NCBI RefSeq assembly: GCF_014836955.1 | Contig: NZ_JACSPV010000014.1 | Span: forward strand, 31,652 to 95,651 | Source: Bacillus norwichensis | GTDB lineage: Bacteria > Bacillota > Bacilli > Bacillales > Bacillaceae_C | DNA length: 64,000 bases | Direction: 5' to 3' | In this document: positions 7,267-15,794 of the stretch, piece after piece | Layout: every line of letters starts with the position of its first letter | How positions within the stretch are numbered: the first letter of the stretch is position 1 | Notes under the pieces: generated by a model | What the model was told of the DNA's origin: nothing | What the model saw: only the letters and a program-made list of their open reading frames with translations | The model's database searches: none | Translations under genes and position numbers: made by a program

Positions 7267-8718
7267 ATGGCACTGTTTGTTGAATGGCTTAATGGTGTGT
7301 TATGGAGTTCTCCAATCATTTATTTGTCACTAGGAATAGGGGTTCTTTTTTCAATTATGACTCGGTTCTTGCAACTTCGGCTGATTAAAGATATGGTAAT
7401 TCAGCTCTTCTCAGGAAAAAGCTCGGACGCAGGAATTTCATCTTTTCAGGCAATGTCTGTTGCACTTTCCGGTCGTGTCGGAACTGGTAATATAGCCGGT
7501 ACGGCAACTGCAATTGCCTTTGGCGGCCCTGGCGCTATTTTTTGGATGTGGGCTATTGCATTCCTTGGTGCAAGCACGGCCTATGTTGAATCAACGTTAG
7601 CGCAAATATATAAAGTGAAGCAGGATGGTCAATACCGCGGTGGACCAGCTTATTATATTGAAAAAGGGATGGGGAAGAAGTGGTACGCGATAATTTTTGC
7701 GGTGGCTTCAGCAATAGCCATGTCGCTGCTCATGCCGGGTGTCCAGGCGAATTCAATTGCGATGGGACTTGATAATGCATTTGGTTTAAGTAAATTGATT
7801 ACAGGTATCATCATCGTATTATTATTGGGATTTATCATTTTTGGTGGTATTAAACGCATTGCACATGCTGCACAATTAATTGTTCCTTTCATGGCAGTCG
7901 GATATGTCCTTGTTTCTTTAATTGTCATTGCTTTTAACATAACGGAATTACCAGCAATCTTTGTATTGATTTTTAAAAGTGCTTTCGGCTTTGATGCTGC
8001 CTTCGGAGGAATTATTGGAATGGCAATCTCTTGGGGAGTGAAACGCGGAATCTATTCGAACGAAGCAGGCCAAGGATCAGGAGCACATGCTGCAGGGGCA
8101 GCAGAAGTATCTCATCCAGCAAAACAAGGGCTAGTTCAAGCCTTTTCTGTTTATATTGATACACTTATCGTCTGTTCTGCGACTGCTTTCATGATTATTA
8201 TCACAGGGATGTACAATACAGTTCGGCCGGATAATACATTCATCGTGAAGCGATTGGGCGATGTCGAGCCAGGCCCTATTTATACTCAAGCTGCTGTTGA
8301 AACCGTCTTGCCCGGCTTTGGTGCAGGTTTTGTTGCAATTGCTCTCTTCTTCTTTGCATTTACAACAATCATGGCCTATTACTACATTGCCGAAACAAAT
8401 ATAGCTTATCTCACCCGGGAAAGAGACGGACGGTTAGCTATGTTTGTTGTTAAGATTGTTCTATTAGCTGCCTCTTTTTATGGAAGTGTAAAAACAGCAA
8501 AGGTTGCGTGGGATCTCGGAGATATTGGTCTTGGAATGATGGTTTGGCTAAACTTAATAGCCATCCTGATTCTTTATAAACCGGCTATGCTCGCTTTAAA
8601 AGATTATGAACAGCAACGTAAAGAAGGAAAGGATCCTGTTTTTGACCCGGAAAAAATAGGAATTAAAAATGCGGACTTTTGGGAAAGCGAGGATTTTGAT
8701 AAACGTGATGTTAGCTAA
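7267..8718 (+). CDS. Sodium:alanine/glycine symporter (AGCS family)
   Basis: 483 aa, ATG 7267 with GAGGAGGGGG upstream. An integral membrane protein with about 10-11 hydrophobic segments. The AGCS signature region is visible near the N-terminus (SGRVGTGNIAGTATAIAFGGPGA, two stretches), together with GGPAYYIEKGMGKKW and the conserved RGIYSNEAGQGSGAHAAGAAE loop. These carriers import alanine, glycine or D-alanine with Na+. Genes of this family are frequent glycine-riboswitch targets. Here the riboswitch lies two genes upstream and a terminator plus a separate promoter intervene, so coupling would need read-through. It supports a glycine-related role for the whole 5.2-8.7 kb block. Confidence 0.93.
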   Translation: MALFVEWLNGVLWSSPIIYLSLGIGVLFSIMTRFLQLRLIKDMVIQLFSGKSSDAGISSFQAMSVALSGRVGTGNIAGTATAIAFGGPGAIFWMWAIAFLGASTAYVESTLAQIYKVKQDGQYRGGPAYYIEKGMGKKWYAIIFAVASAIAMSLLMPGVQANSIAMGLDNAFGLSKLITGIIIVLLLGFIIFGGIKRIAHAAQLIVPFMAVGYVLVSLIVIAFNITELPAIFVLIFKSAFGFDAAFGGIIGMAISWGVKRGIYSNEAGQGSGAHAAGAAEVSHPAKQGLVQAFSVYIDTLIVCSATAFMIIITGMYNTVRPDNTFIVKRLGDVEPGPIYTQAAVETVLPGFGAGFVAIALFFFAFTTIMAYYYIAETNIAYLTRERDGRLAMFVVKIVLLAASFYGSVKTAKVAWDLGDIGLGMMVWLNLIAILILYKPAMLALKDYEQQRKEGKDPVFDPEKIGIKNADFWESEDFDKRDVS

Positions 8719-8780
8719 TTTGTAAAATGCATTTTTTAGGGCAAACCGGCCACTTTCTATGTTCAGGGGAGGATTTTATA

Positions 8781-8813
8781 AAAAAAAGCTCCCGGGTTAC
8801 CAGTCCGGGAGCT
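8781..8813 (-). terminator. Terminator of the superoxide dismutase gene (may also serve the symporter)
   Basis: The stem AGCTCCCGG with CCGGGAGCT around a 9-base loop is followed on the minus strand by a run of T (seven or more A on the plus strand at 8781-8787). It sits between convergent genes. Confidence 0.85.
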
Positions 8814-8844
8814 AAATGGCATACGAATGACTTCAACTATTAAC

Positions 8845-9459
8845 TTACTTCAACGCTTCTAAATACAATTCATTCACTTTATCCCAATTCACAGTGTTCC
8901 ACCAATTCGTGACGAATTCCGGTCGCCTGTTCTGATACTTTAAATAATAAGCATGCTCCCAGACATCAATGACAAGCAGCGGTTTTTTCCCGGCCATTAA
9001 TGGTGTGTCCTGATTTGCTGTACTTATGACTTCTAATTCATTCCCATTAAGTACTAGCCAGCCGTATCCACTACCAAACCGGGAAACGGCTGCTTTGGAC
9101 AGCTTATCTTTAAAGTCATCAAAAGTTTTAAAGTAAAGGTCGATGGCTTTGGCTATATCTCCCTTTGGTTCATCACCTCCTTTAGGACTCATCACTTCCC
9201 AAAATAAGCTATGGCAATAATGCCCTCCACCGTTATTTCTTACACCTGTTTGCACTTCTTCGGGCAAAGAGTTCAAATTACTGAGTAAGTATTCAACAGA
9301 TTTACTTTTTAAATCATCGTGCCCCGCTAATACATTATTTAAATTCTTGACGTATGTAGCATGATGTTTATCATGGTGAATCTCCAGTGTACGTGCGTCA
9401 ATATATGGCTCCAGTTCATCATAATCATAGCTTAGCGCAGGCAAAACAAATGAAGACAT
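8845..9459 (-). CDS. sodA: Superoxide dismutase, Mn type
   Basis: 204 aa, ATG 9459. Converts superoxide to oxygen and peroxide in the cytosol. The four metal ligands are visible: His28 (TLEIHHDKHH), His83 (YCHSLFW), Asp165 and His169 (DVWEHAYYLKY). The ANQDTPL motif carries the Gln (about residue 150) typical of manganese enzymes. Length is normal for bacterial Mn/Fe SOD. It is a single gene between terminators. Upstream, two 14-15 base palindrome-like boxes at 9488-9521 suggest metal-responsive control. The GGGHYCH stretch is slightly unusual but does not touch the ligands. Many bacilli carry more than one SOD; whether this is the main or an accessory copy cannot be told. Confidence 0.95.
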   Translation of the reverse strand: MSSFVLPALSYDYDELEPYIDARTLEIHHDKHHATYVKNLNNVLAGHDDLKSKSVEYLLSNLNSLPEEVQTGVRNNGGGHYCHSLFWEVMSPKGGDEPKGDIAKAIDLYFKTFDDFKDKLSKAAVSRFGSGYGWLVLNGNELEVISTANQDTPLMAGKKPLLVIDVWEHAYYLKYQNRRPEFVTNWWNTVNWDKVNELYLEALK

Positions 9460-9487
9460 TCCGTTATCTCCTTCTTTCTCAATTAAG

Positions 9488-9521
9488 TTTACTTAGGTAA
9501 AAAAAGTTTACCTTATGCAAA
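9488..9521. promoter_or_regulatory. Two MntR-like operator boxes upstream of sodA
   Basis: TTTACTTAGGTAAA (9488-9501) and TTTACCTTATGCAAA (9507-9521) both resemble the MntR operator pattern TTTNCCTTANGNAAA, in tandem 29-62 bases before the sodA start. Manganese control of a Mn-SOD would be sensible. The match is by eye only; another metalloregulator is possible. Confidence 0.45.
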
Positions 9522-9789
9522 ATTTACAATATCTATATTCAAAAGTCAATTGGCTTGTGAAAAAATAGGAATTTAGTATGACGTTTAAATAGGGCTGGCG
9601 TATTTAAAAAGTGAGCCGTACTGTTAAAAAGCACGAAGTTCTTGATTTTAAGAGCACTTTCACATGAAGGGGCCAGAGCCTATCCCGGCTTTAAGCGATC
9701 TTAATTTGTCATACAATCGATCATTTTTTAAATCAATCTCAAAGGAGGTATCGTTTAAAATAAAAGTAGAAAAGTCAGAGGAGGCGCAG

Positions 9790-10251
9790 ATGAATAAACT
9801 AAAGAATTTAACTTTGGAACAGTTGATTCCGAAAGTACTACAGGCCGTGCTCAATATTTCACTCATTTTCCTAGCAATTATCTTATCCGCGCTACTTGTT
9901 CAAGAGCTGTTCATTTTCGGCCAAATTCTGCTAGAAAAAGAAAACAATGATTATAAGCTTTTCTTGGCAAATATCCTTCTTTTCTTTCTTTACTTTGAGT
10001 TCATCACCATGATCGTCAAGTATTTTAAAGAGGATTATCATTTTCCCCTGAGATACTTTCTTTACATCGGTATCACAGCGATGATCAGATTGATCATCGT
10101 CGATCACGACCATCCCATCAATACTTTGCTTTATTCGCTCGTCATTCTTATTCTGATCATCGGTTATTTCATTATGAATATTACTCCACGTGAGAGGCCT
10201 GACAGCAAGTGGTTTTTTAAAAAGAAAAACGATGGATCTCCGGGAACATGA
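9790..10251 (+). CDS. PsiE-family membrane protein (phosphate-starvation-inducible)
   Basis: 153 aa from ATG 9790, chosen because GAGGAGG lies just upstream; the frame is open further 5' but that part is not protein-like. Four hydrophobic helices (about residues 16-42, 53-76, 85-107 and 112-130) match the PsiE family, including the ELFIFGQIL and FLYFEFITMIVKYF motifs and the RLIIVDHD segment. PsiE proteins are induced by phosphate starvation in E. coli; their biochemical role is unknown. The gene stands alone and ends before a strong terminator at 10282. Confidence 0.82.
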   Translation: MNKLKNLTLEQLIPKVLQAVLNISLIFLAIILSALLVQELFIFGQILLEKENNDYKLFLANILLFFLYFEFITMIVKYFKEDYHFPLRYFLYIGITAMIRLIIVDHDHPINTLLYSLVILILIIGYFIMNITPRERPDSKWFFKKKNDGSPGT

Positions 10252-10281
10252 TTATCATAGTGTCGATTATAGATAGATAAA

Positions 10282-10330
10282 AAACACGGGTTAATTGATT
10301 AGATCGATCCTAATCAATTAACCCGTGTTT
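10282..10330. terminator. Strong bidirectional terminator between psiE-like and sinI-like genes
   Basis: A near-perfect 20-bp stem (AAACACGGGTTAATTGATTA at 10282-10301 with its complement at 10311-10330) has A-rich sequence 5' and T-rich sequence 3', so it can end transcripts from both sides. Confidence 0.85.
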
Positions 10331-10370
10331 CTTTCCTTATCTGCCCTTTGATTGAGCCACTCCCACTTAT

Positions 10371-10514
10371 TCATTGAGCTACACCCTTCACATTCCTTGA
10401 AGCAGGAGTCTTCTGCTGGGAGATGAAAAACTCCCTGATTTCTTCTAATGTCAATCCCATCTGCCTAGCTAGTGTAATCAACTCCACCCACTCTTGATCT
10501 AATGCCACTTTCAA
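10371..10514 (-). CDS. SinI-like anti-repressor peptide, orphan
   Basis: 47 aa. Start is TTG at 10514, with GGAGGGGG at 10530-10523 eight bases upstream. Residues 5-30 fit the SinI dimerisation domain: LDQEWVELITLA followed by EEIREFF, with the usual spacing. In B. subtilis SinI binds and inactivates the biofilm repressor SinR; Bacillus genomes also carry orphan SinI-domain peptides such as SlrA. No sinR or slrR lies nearby, so the partner must be elsewhere. The C-terminal 15 residues are basic and not conserved in my reading. TTG start and weak promoter signals suggest low expression. Assignment rests on a short motif but the pattern is distinctive. Confidence 0.75.
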   Translation of the reverse strand: MKVALDQEWVELITLARQMGLTLEEIREFFISQQKTPASRNVKGVAQ

Positions 10515-10629
10515 AATAAGGGCCCCCTCCTTATGTATCTGTAGCAATTAAAAACATTTTACCGTACAAAGGTTAAAATCAAGTTAAAAAAATAAAATGT
10601 TGGGAAAATTAATTTGTTTTTTAAAAAAT

Positions 10630-10671
10630 AAAAGACCGTCTAAGGTTTTAATAAGAGCTAGACGGCCTTAA
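10630..10671 (-). terminator. Terminator of the response regulator gene
   Basis: The stem AGACCGTCTA with TAGACGGCCT (one mismatch) lies 37-75 bases past the response-regulator stop. On the minus strand it is followed by a T-rich run. Confidence 0.7.
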
Positions 10672-10706
10672 TTCGGGGAAATTGAGATTTTTTTATTGGG
10701 AAAATT

Positions 10707-11411
10707 TTAGAGGTAATGCTTTATTTGATGATTTCCTACGGAGAGTTTATAACCGAATCCTCTCTCTGTCTGAATGTATTTTGGCTTTTTAGGGTTATCC
10801 TCAATCTTTTTTCTCAAGGTGCTTAAATTGACCTGGACTGTTTTCAAATCTGCATTTGAATCCATTCCCCATATACGATCATAAAGCTGTTCTGCACTGA
10901 ATACTTGGTTTGGATTTTGGGCCAGGTGGAAGAGAAGCATCTTTTCTTTGGTAAACAGGTCGACTTTCTGGTTATTTTTATAAACAGTCTTATTCATAAG
11001 GTTGATTGTTAAATCTCCCAACCTTAAAACTTCGGAAGCTGCCAAACCGGTTCTTCTAATATTTGCTTTAACTCTGGCAATCAACTCAACAGGGTCGAAT
11101 GGTTTAATAATAAAGTCGTCACAACCGATCTCGAAACCCTCAAGTACGATACTTTTTGACTTTTCTCCAGTAATAAAGATGAGAATGCCATCGGACTTTT
11201 CTCTGAACTTCCGGGCAACATCAAAGCCATTTTGGTCCGGAAGGTGAATATCTAGCAAGAGAATGTCAGGCGCCGCTTCATCAATTAAACGCATCCCCTC
11301 AGATGCGCTTGCTGATGAAAGGACGATAAACCCTTCCTTCTCTAGATAAAGACGGAGAATAGTGATAATGGAGTGCTCGTCTTCAACAATTAATATTTTA
11401 ATTGTATTCAT
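10707..11411 (-). CDS. OmpR/PhoB-family response regulator
   Basis: 234 aa, ATG 11411. Receiver domain (1-120) with acidic pocket Asp11-Glu12, phosphoacceptor Asp54 (LLLDIHLPDQNGF), Thr81 and Lys103 (IKPFDP). Winged-helix DNA-binding domain (about 130-228) with the LFTKEKMLLFHLAQNPNQVFS and VNLSTLRKKIEDNPKKPKYI elements and RGFGYKL wing. It is divergently transcribed from the histidine kinase gene at 11643, separated by 231 bases that must contain both promoters. Divergent layout is less common than an operon but the pairing is the obvious one. Target genes are unknown; nothing nearby is an evident regulon member. Confidence 0.92.
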   Translation of the reverse strand: MNTIKILIVEDEHSIITILRLYLEKEGFIVLSSASASEGMRLIDEAAPDILLLDIHLPDQNGFDVARKFREKSDGILIFITGEKSKSIVLEGFEIGCDDFIIKPFDPVELIARVKANIRRTGLAASEVLRLGDLTINLMNKTVYKNNQKVDLFTKEKMLLFHLAQNPNQVFSAEQLYDRIWGMDSNADLKTVQVNLSTLRKKIEDNPKKPKYIQTERGFGYKLSVGNHQIKHYL

Positions 11412-11642
11412 GGCAATCCCCTTCCTGATTCAGCTACGAGAGAACCCTTCTCTATGAGATAAAAGCATGAAAGAGTTTTGGGGAAGGGTTACAAAAAAAC
11501 AATTAAATTAGTGTTTAATTATTATATCAATTTAGTTCCCTCTATTCATAACTTTACAAATATTGTCGAACGATTTCTGAAAAAAGCGGGAGTTCCTCGG
11601 GTAAAATTGGGACTAAAGTTTGGATATGATAGGGAGTTCGTG

Positions 11643-13703
11643 ATGAAAATAAAACAAACAACCCTTTTTTTCGCTATAACTTTCTTTTTGGTAGCTTGTT
11701 CAGCGAAAGAGGATAGAAATGATGCAGAGTATGGAGCATATATCATGAACCACTTTTCAAAGGCCGAAACGGAAAAATTGAATGGGGAGTGGGAATTCTA
11801 CTGGCATAACCTGCTTTCACCTGATGACTTTAAAAGTGGGGGTCAACCAGCGCCCGATGTAATGAAGGTGCCTAATCCATGGAGCAGCTATGAGTTGGAT
11901 GGAGAACGGCTGCCCCAACAGGGATATGCGACCTACCGCCTGCAAATAGTATTTCCGCAAAATGAGGTGGGAACAGTCAAAGCCCTTTATGTACCAGAAA
12001 TTTCTTCAGCTTTTAAACTGTGGATTGACGGGGAACCTAAGGTTGGAAATGGAAAGGTTGGGAAAAGCAGAAATTCAATGAAGCCACAAAACATCCCCAA
12101 AACGGTTCAATTTCAGGTAGATGACCAGAAAGTTGAACTTGTGATGCAAGTATCTAACTATTATCAATGGAAAGCGGGGGTTGTTGACTCTATTTTAATC
12201 GGAGAGCCCGAGGCCATTGCCCAATATCGGGAAAAGAAACTTTTGTTTCGGTCGCTGATTGTGATGTGTTTGGTGGTGATGGGACTGTATCATGTGGCTT
12301 TATTTGTTTTGAGAAGAAGTGAACTGCCGCTGATTTTTTTCGGCCTGGTTTGTTTGTTCGTGTCAATGAGAGCGGTGCGTTTGGATGGGATTCTAGCCCA
12401 CTATATGCTGCCATTTTTAAGCTGGGAATGGGGCAAAAAGCTCGAATATCTGGGAGCAGCCCTAGCTATACTATTTTTTGTCTTGTATACATATACGCAG
12501 TTCCCTAAAGATATGAGTCGGAGGATAAGAAATATTATTGTTGCTACGCTGGCGTTTTACGGTCTTTTCGTTATCTTGACGCCGCCCATTGTGTTTACAA
12601 ATACAATGAAGCTTCTTCAACTATTTATCGTGGTTATATTGATCTATTTAATCTATGTCGATATGAGGGCGCTTATAAAAAAACGAGAAAGTGCCTTATT
12701 GAATGCTATGGCCAATCTATTATTCTTTCTGGCGATTATAAACGATGTCCTGTTTTATAATCATTTAATCAAAACGACTGAGCTGGCATCTGTCGGGCTG
12801 TTTTTCTTTTTATTCACACAGGCTATTATTATTTCTCGTCAGTATTCAAAATCCTTTAAGCACACTGAAAAGCTATCACGTGATTTGGTGAAATTGAACG
12901 CATCGCTGGAACAGCAAGTACAGGATCGGACGATGGAGCTTCAGCAAATGAATAGGGAGCTTCAAACGGCCAATCAAAAATTAAACGAAGCCCACCAATC
13001 AAGAAGCAAATGGATACGAAATATTTACCATGAAATTGCAACTCCTTTGACAACTATACGGGCTTATACGAAAGGAATATTGGATGGCGTTATTAACCCC
13101 GATAGGAAGTTCATCCAGCTTGTTCATGAACAAAGCTTGTACCTTTCCCGAATGCTGAATGATTTGCAGGACATGACGGAAATAGAGAATAGAGAGATTG
13201 TTTTTAACAGGAAGAAAGTCAACATACGCGAGTATTTGAGAAAAATTTATGATAAACAGAAGATCGATATAGAAAAACAGGGGGTTTTATTTCTATATGA
13301 AGAATTCATTTCCGAAGATGATGATCTGTTTGTGTTGATAGATAAACACAGGATTGAACAAGTTCTTGTCAATTTCCTGAAAAATGCTCAAAGATTCGTT
13401 GAGCATGGCGGAGTTATCAAATTAGGGGTTACGGAAGAGGAAGGTCAACAGCTCGTGATCAAAGTCGAGGATAATGGAGCAGGTATAAATGAAAAAGAAA
13501 TCAATCTTGTATTTGAACGCTTCTTTCGAAGCAGGCGCCATGATGATATAGATAACGGATCTGGATTAGGTTTGGCGATCGCAAAGGAAATTATTGATTA
13601 TCATGGGGGAACGATAGGTGCTACAAGCAAAGAAGGGGAGGGAAGCTGCTTTTATTTTAAGCTTCCAATTGTTTCCGCTGTTACAAAGACACATGGAAAA
13701 TAA
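11643..13703 (+). CDS. 7TM (DISM-type) membrane histidine kinase with lipoprotein-like N-terminus
   Basis: 686 aa from ATG 11643 (AGGGAG just upstream); the frame is open to 11478 but that part looks untranslated. Residues 1-20 form a signal with an FLVAC lipobox-like end. An extracellular beta-rich domain follows (about 35-195; MKVPNPWSSY, YATYRLQI), then seven hydrophobic helices (about 200-410), a coiled coil (LNASLEQQVQDRTMELQQM), a HisKA domain with His463 (YHEIATPLTTIRAY) and an HATPase_c domain with N-box FLKNAQRF, G1 VEDNGAGI and G2 GSGLGLAIAKEI. This is the 7TMR-DISM architecture: an outer ligand-binding module, a 7TM core and a kinase output. It presumably phosphorylates the divergent regulator at 10707. 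The signal is unknown. Confidence 0.9.
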   Translation: MKIKQTTLFFAITFFLVACSAKEDRNDAEYGAYIMNHFSKAETEKLNGEWEFYWHNLLSPDDFKSGGQPAPDVMKVPNPWSSYELDGERLPQQGYATYRLQIVFPQNEVGTVKALYVPEISSAFKLWIDGEPKVGNGKVGKSRNSMKPQNIPKTVQFQVDDQKVELVMQVSNYYQWKAGVVDSILIGEPEAIAQYREKKLLFRSLIVMCLVVMGLYHVALFVLRRSELPLIFFGLVCLFVSMRAVRLDGILAHYMLPFLSWEWGKKLEYLGAALAILFFVLYTYTQFPKDMSRRIRNIIVATLAFYGLFVILTPPIVFTNTMKLLQLFIVVILIYLIYVDMRALIKKRESALLNAMANLLFFLAIINDVLFYNHLIKTTELASVGLFFFLFTQAIIISRQYSKSFKHTEKLSRDLVKLNASLEQQVQDRTMELQQMNRELQTANQKLNEAHQSRSKWIRNIYHEIATPLTTIRAYTKGILDGVINPDRKFIQLVHEQSLYLSRMLNDLQDMTEIENREIVFNRKKVNIREYLRKIYDKQKIDIEKQGVLFLYEEFISEDDDLFVLIDKHRIEQVLVNFLKNAQRFVEHGGVIKLGVTEEEGQQLVIKVEDNGAGINEKEINLVFERFFRSRRHDDIDNGSGLGLAIAKEIIDYHGGTIGATSKEGEGSCFYFKLPIVSAVTKTHGK

Positions 13704-13796
13704 GGAGTTCGGGAGTTTTTGAATGGGACCTTTAATTATTTTTTCGTCTTTGAATATAGTAAGATTTAAGAATAAAATGTTTTCGGGAGTTGTTTG

Positions 13797-14414
13797 ATGA
13801 TTGATTATAAGCAAGATAAACTTCTATCTATAAAGACCACTGAGGAACAGCGGATATTTCCAGCCGAACCACATTATAACCCTTATGAACCAACCCCTTA
13901 CGCGGCATTGGATCAACTGTTTTCGCGGTACAGGCTGACATCGGATGCCTGCCTTGTGGATATGGGTTGTGGAAAGGGAAGGGTCCCCTTTTATGTTCAT
14001 TATCATTTCCAAGCCTCTGCCGTTGGAATCGAGATGAATCCTGCTTTGTATGAGGATGCGCTTAAGAATAAAGCAAGTTATAGCAAAAAGGCAAAGCGTA
14101 AAAGAGGAAGCGTTGAATTTCAATGTATACTGGCACAGGAATATGATATACAACCGAGAGACAACGTATTTTTCTTTTTTAATCCATTTTCTGCACAGAT
14201 TTTTATGACGATCGTACAGCATATTTTGGAATCCGTTGAAAAACATCCTCGCACAATTGACCTGATTTTGTACTATCCTTCCAACGAATATGTATATTAT
14301 TTGCTGAATCACACTCAGTTTAAGCTTATTGAGGAAATCAGGCTGAATTATTTTTATGAACGTAATGACCATGAACGCATTTTGATTTATCGAATGGATA
14401 AAGGAGGATCTTAA
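13797..14414 (+). CDS. Class I SAM-dependent methyltransferase-like protein
   Basis: 205 aa from ATG 13797, with GGGAG 7 bases upstream. A Rossmann methyltransferase motif I is clear (LVDMGCGKGRVPFYV, about residues 46-60), followed by an acidic motif-II loop (AVGIEMNPALYEDA). A FFFFNPFSAQIF segment stands where many methyltransferases have an NPPF-type motif. Substrate unknown. It is followed after one base by a second methyltransferase gene, so the two are co-transcribed. Related Bacillus proteins are annotated simply as methyltransferases. The histidine kinase gene ends 93 bases upstream and could belong to the same transcript. Confidence 0.8.
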   Translation: MIDYKQDKLLSIKTTEEQRIFPAEPHYNPYEPTPYAALDQLFSRYRLTSDACLVDMGCGKGRVPFYVHYHFQASAVGIEMNPALYEDALKNKASYSKKAKRKRGSVEFQCILAQEYDIQPRDNVFFFFNPFSAQIFMTIVQHILESVEKHPRTIDLILYYPSNEYVYYLLNHTQFKLIEEIRLNYFYERNDHERILIYRMDKGGS

Positions 14415-14415
14415 A

Positions 14416-15015
14416 ATGGGGAATAAGTGGCATGAACGATTTGATACGGAAGAATATATTTATGGTGAGGAACCAAACTCTTTTATCAAAAGCGAAGCGG
14501 GCCGCCTGAAGGATTGCTCGGCGATAGTTTGTTTTGCTGAAGGAGAAGGGCGGAATGCTGTTTTTTTAGCCCAAGAAGGGCATAAAGTGACGGCTCTGGA
14601 TTATGCGGAGAGCGGTCTTCAGAAAACGCGGCAGCTTGCTGAAAAAAATCAGGTGAAAGTGGAGACCCAGAGGGCGAACCTCTTAGAATACGAGCCTGAA
14701 GCTTCCCAATTTGATGCGGCAGTCATGGTATTTGGCCATTTTTATAGACGAGATCAAAAGAATGTCTTTGAAAAACTACTGACTGTGGTCAAGCCTGGCG
14801 GCATCATTATGTTAGAAGTGTACTCAAAAGAGCAGATTGAATATGAGACAGGCGGCCCTCGTGATGTGGAGATGCTGTATGATCCTCAAGATATGCTTGA
14901 ATGGTACCGCGGCCACCGCATTATACACTTTTTTTATGGAGAACAAATCAGAGAGGAAGGAATACTCCATACAGGCAAAGCACATGTCATTCAATTGGTG
15001 TTAAAAAAGAACTGA
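14416..15015 (+). CDS. Class I SAM-dependent methyltransferase (TehB-like)
   Basis: 199 aa, ATG 14416, with AAAGGAGG overlapping the end of the previous gene. N-terminus WHERFDTEEYIYGEEPNSF is typical of the small TehB-like methyltransferase group. Motif I is altered to CFAEGEGRNAVFLAQEGHKV, motif II is ALDYAESG, and post-I motifs include DAAVMVFGHF and KPGGIIMLEVYSKEQ. Such proteins are often annotated as tellurite-resistance or thiol methyltransferases; substrate not predictable. Adjacent to another methyltransferase gene of a different subfamily, which suggests a two-step or paired modification, though this is only inference. Confidence 0.85.
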   Translation: MGNKWHERFDTEEYIYGEEPNSFIKSEAGRLKDCSAIVCFAEGEGRNAVFLAQEGHKVTALDYAESGLQKTRQLAEKNQVKVETQRANLLEYEPEASQFDAAVMVFGHFYRRDQKNVFEKLLTVVKPGGIIMLEVYSKEQIEYETGGPRDVEMLYDPQDMLEWYRGHRIIHFFYGEQIREEGILHTGKAHVIQLVLKKN

Positions 15016-15269
15016 GTGCATGTTATTACCTACTAAAGAATAGTTATCAAAAAGCAAATGGTTAATCCTACAAGCTTAAATTATAGAAACGTGATTATGA
15101 TGAAGGTATTTAGAGAATGATATCTGGACCAATAGACCAAGATTCTGTCAAATTTGTTACTGCAAACTATAAAGGTGTAACTGAGTTTAAAAACTTGGTT
15201 GATCCACTTACTAGAGAAGTGATCGGAATAGAACCGTGTCTGCTACTATAATCCCTGGATGCGCATCTT

Positions 15270-15752
15270 GTGGGTGAGCACATTAGGGATTTTGCGGGAT
15301 GGGCAGGCTCGATGATTGAAGTCTATGAGATCCAAGAAAACGAGTCTTACGATGTAACTTATGCAGGCTTAAAGGTAATTGGAGCGCGGGACATAGGCTC
15401 CCACTTCTCCTATGATGATTACCTTTCCGATATTGATGCTTTAAATATCGGAAAGCAGCTTGATGGAGATATCACTCTGAGTATCTATGATGCGTTTGTA
15501 GAATACTTTAGAGGAAATGGAGTCATGACAAGAATTGCGGACTTTTTTGAAACGAAATTCAAATCAGGCAAAGCGATAGCGGAAGACGATGCTATTGTAT
15601 ATTTGAATTCAGTAGCAAATGCAGATATTGCAATCGCAAGGGCTATGTTAAGGAACCCAAATTTGCCAGTACCGCATTATACAGATGAAGAAGGAAGGGC
15701 TTTGGCTAAAGCTTGGGCAGATAAGTTATATACCGATGTTTTAAATGAATAA
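15270..15752 (+). CDS. Hypothetical protein, possibly 5'-truncated or frameshifted
   Basis: 160 aa from GTG 15270; no ribosome site precedes it. I do not recognise the family. The protein is acidic and mostly helical (YDDYLSDIDALNIGKQL, IYDAFVEYF, ANADIAIARAMLRNPNLP). Upstream, 15118-15252 codes for another short open stretch beginning MISGPIDQD and ending in a stop, and a third frame is open across the junction. That pattern suggests a longer ancestral gene broken by indels. A 3'-terminal fragment of a polymorphic toxin or surface protein is possible, but no diagnostic motif supports this. Confidence 0.4.
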   Translation: MGEHIRDFAGWAGSMIEVYEIQENESYDVTYAGLKVIGARDIGSHFSYDDYLSDIDALNIGKQLDGDITLSIYDAFVEYFRGNGVMTRIADFFETKFKSGKAIAEDDAIVYLNSVANADIAIARAMLRNPNLPVPHYTDEEGRALAKAWADKLYTDVLNE

Positions 15753-15794
15753 ACTCCACTATTTTGTAGTTGTATAAAATAGAGGCATTCATTC

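Noticed and set aside
13824..14372. Minus-strand open frame of 182 codons
   Set aside because: Antisense to the methyltransferase gene, which has a good ribosome site and a SAM motif; the antisense product resembles nothing.
15270..15752. Polymorphic toxin or immunity protein
   Set aside because: No toxin motif, no LXG/WXG partner; suspicion rests only on the broken appearance of the locus.
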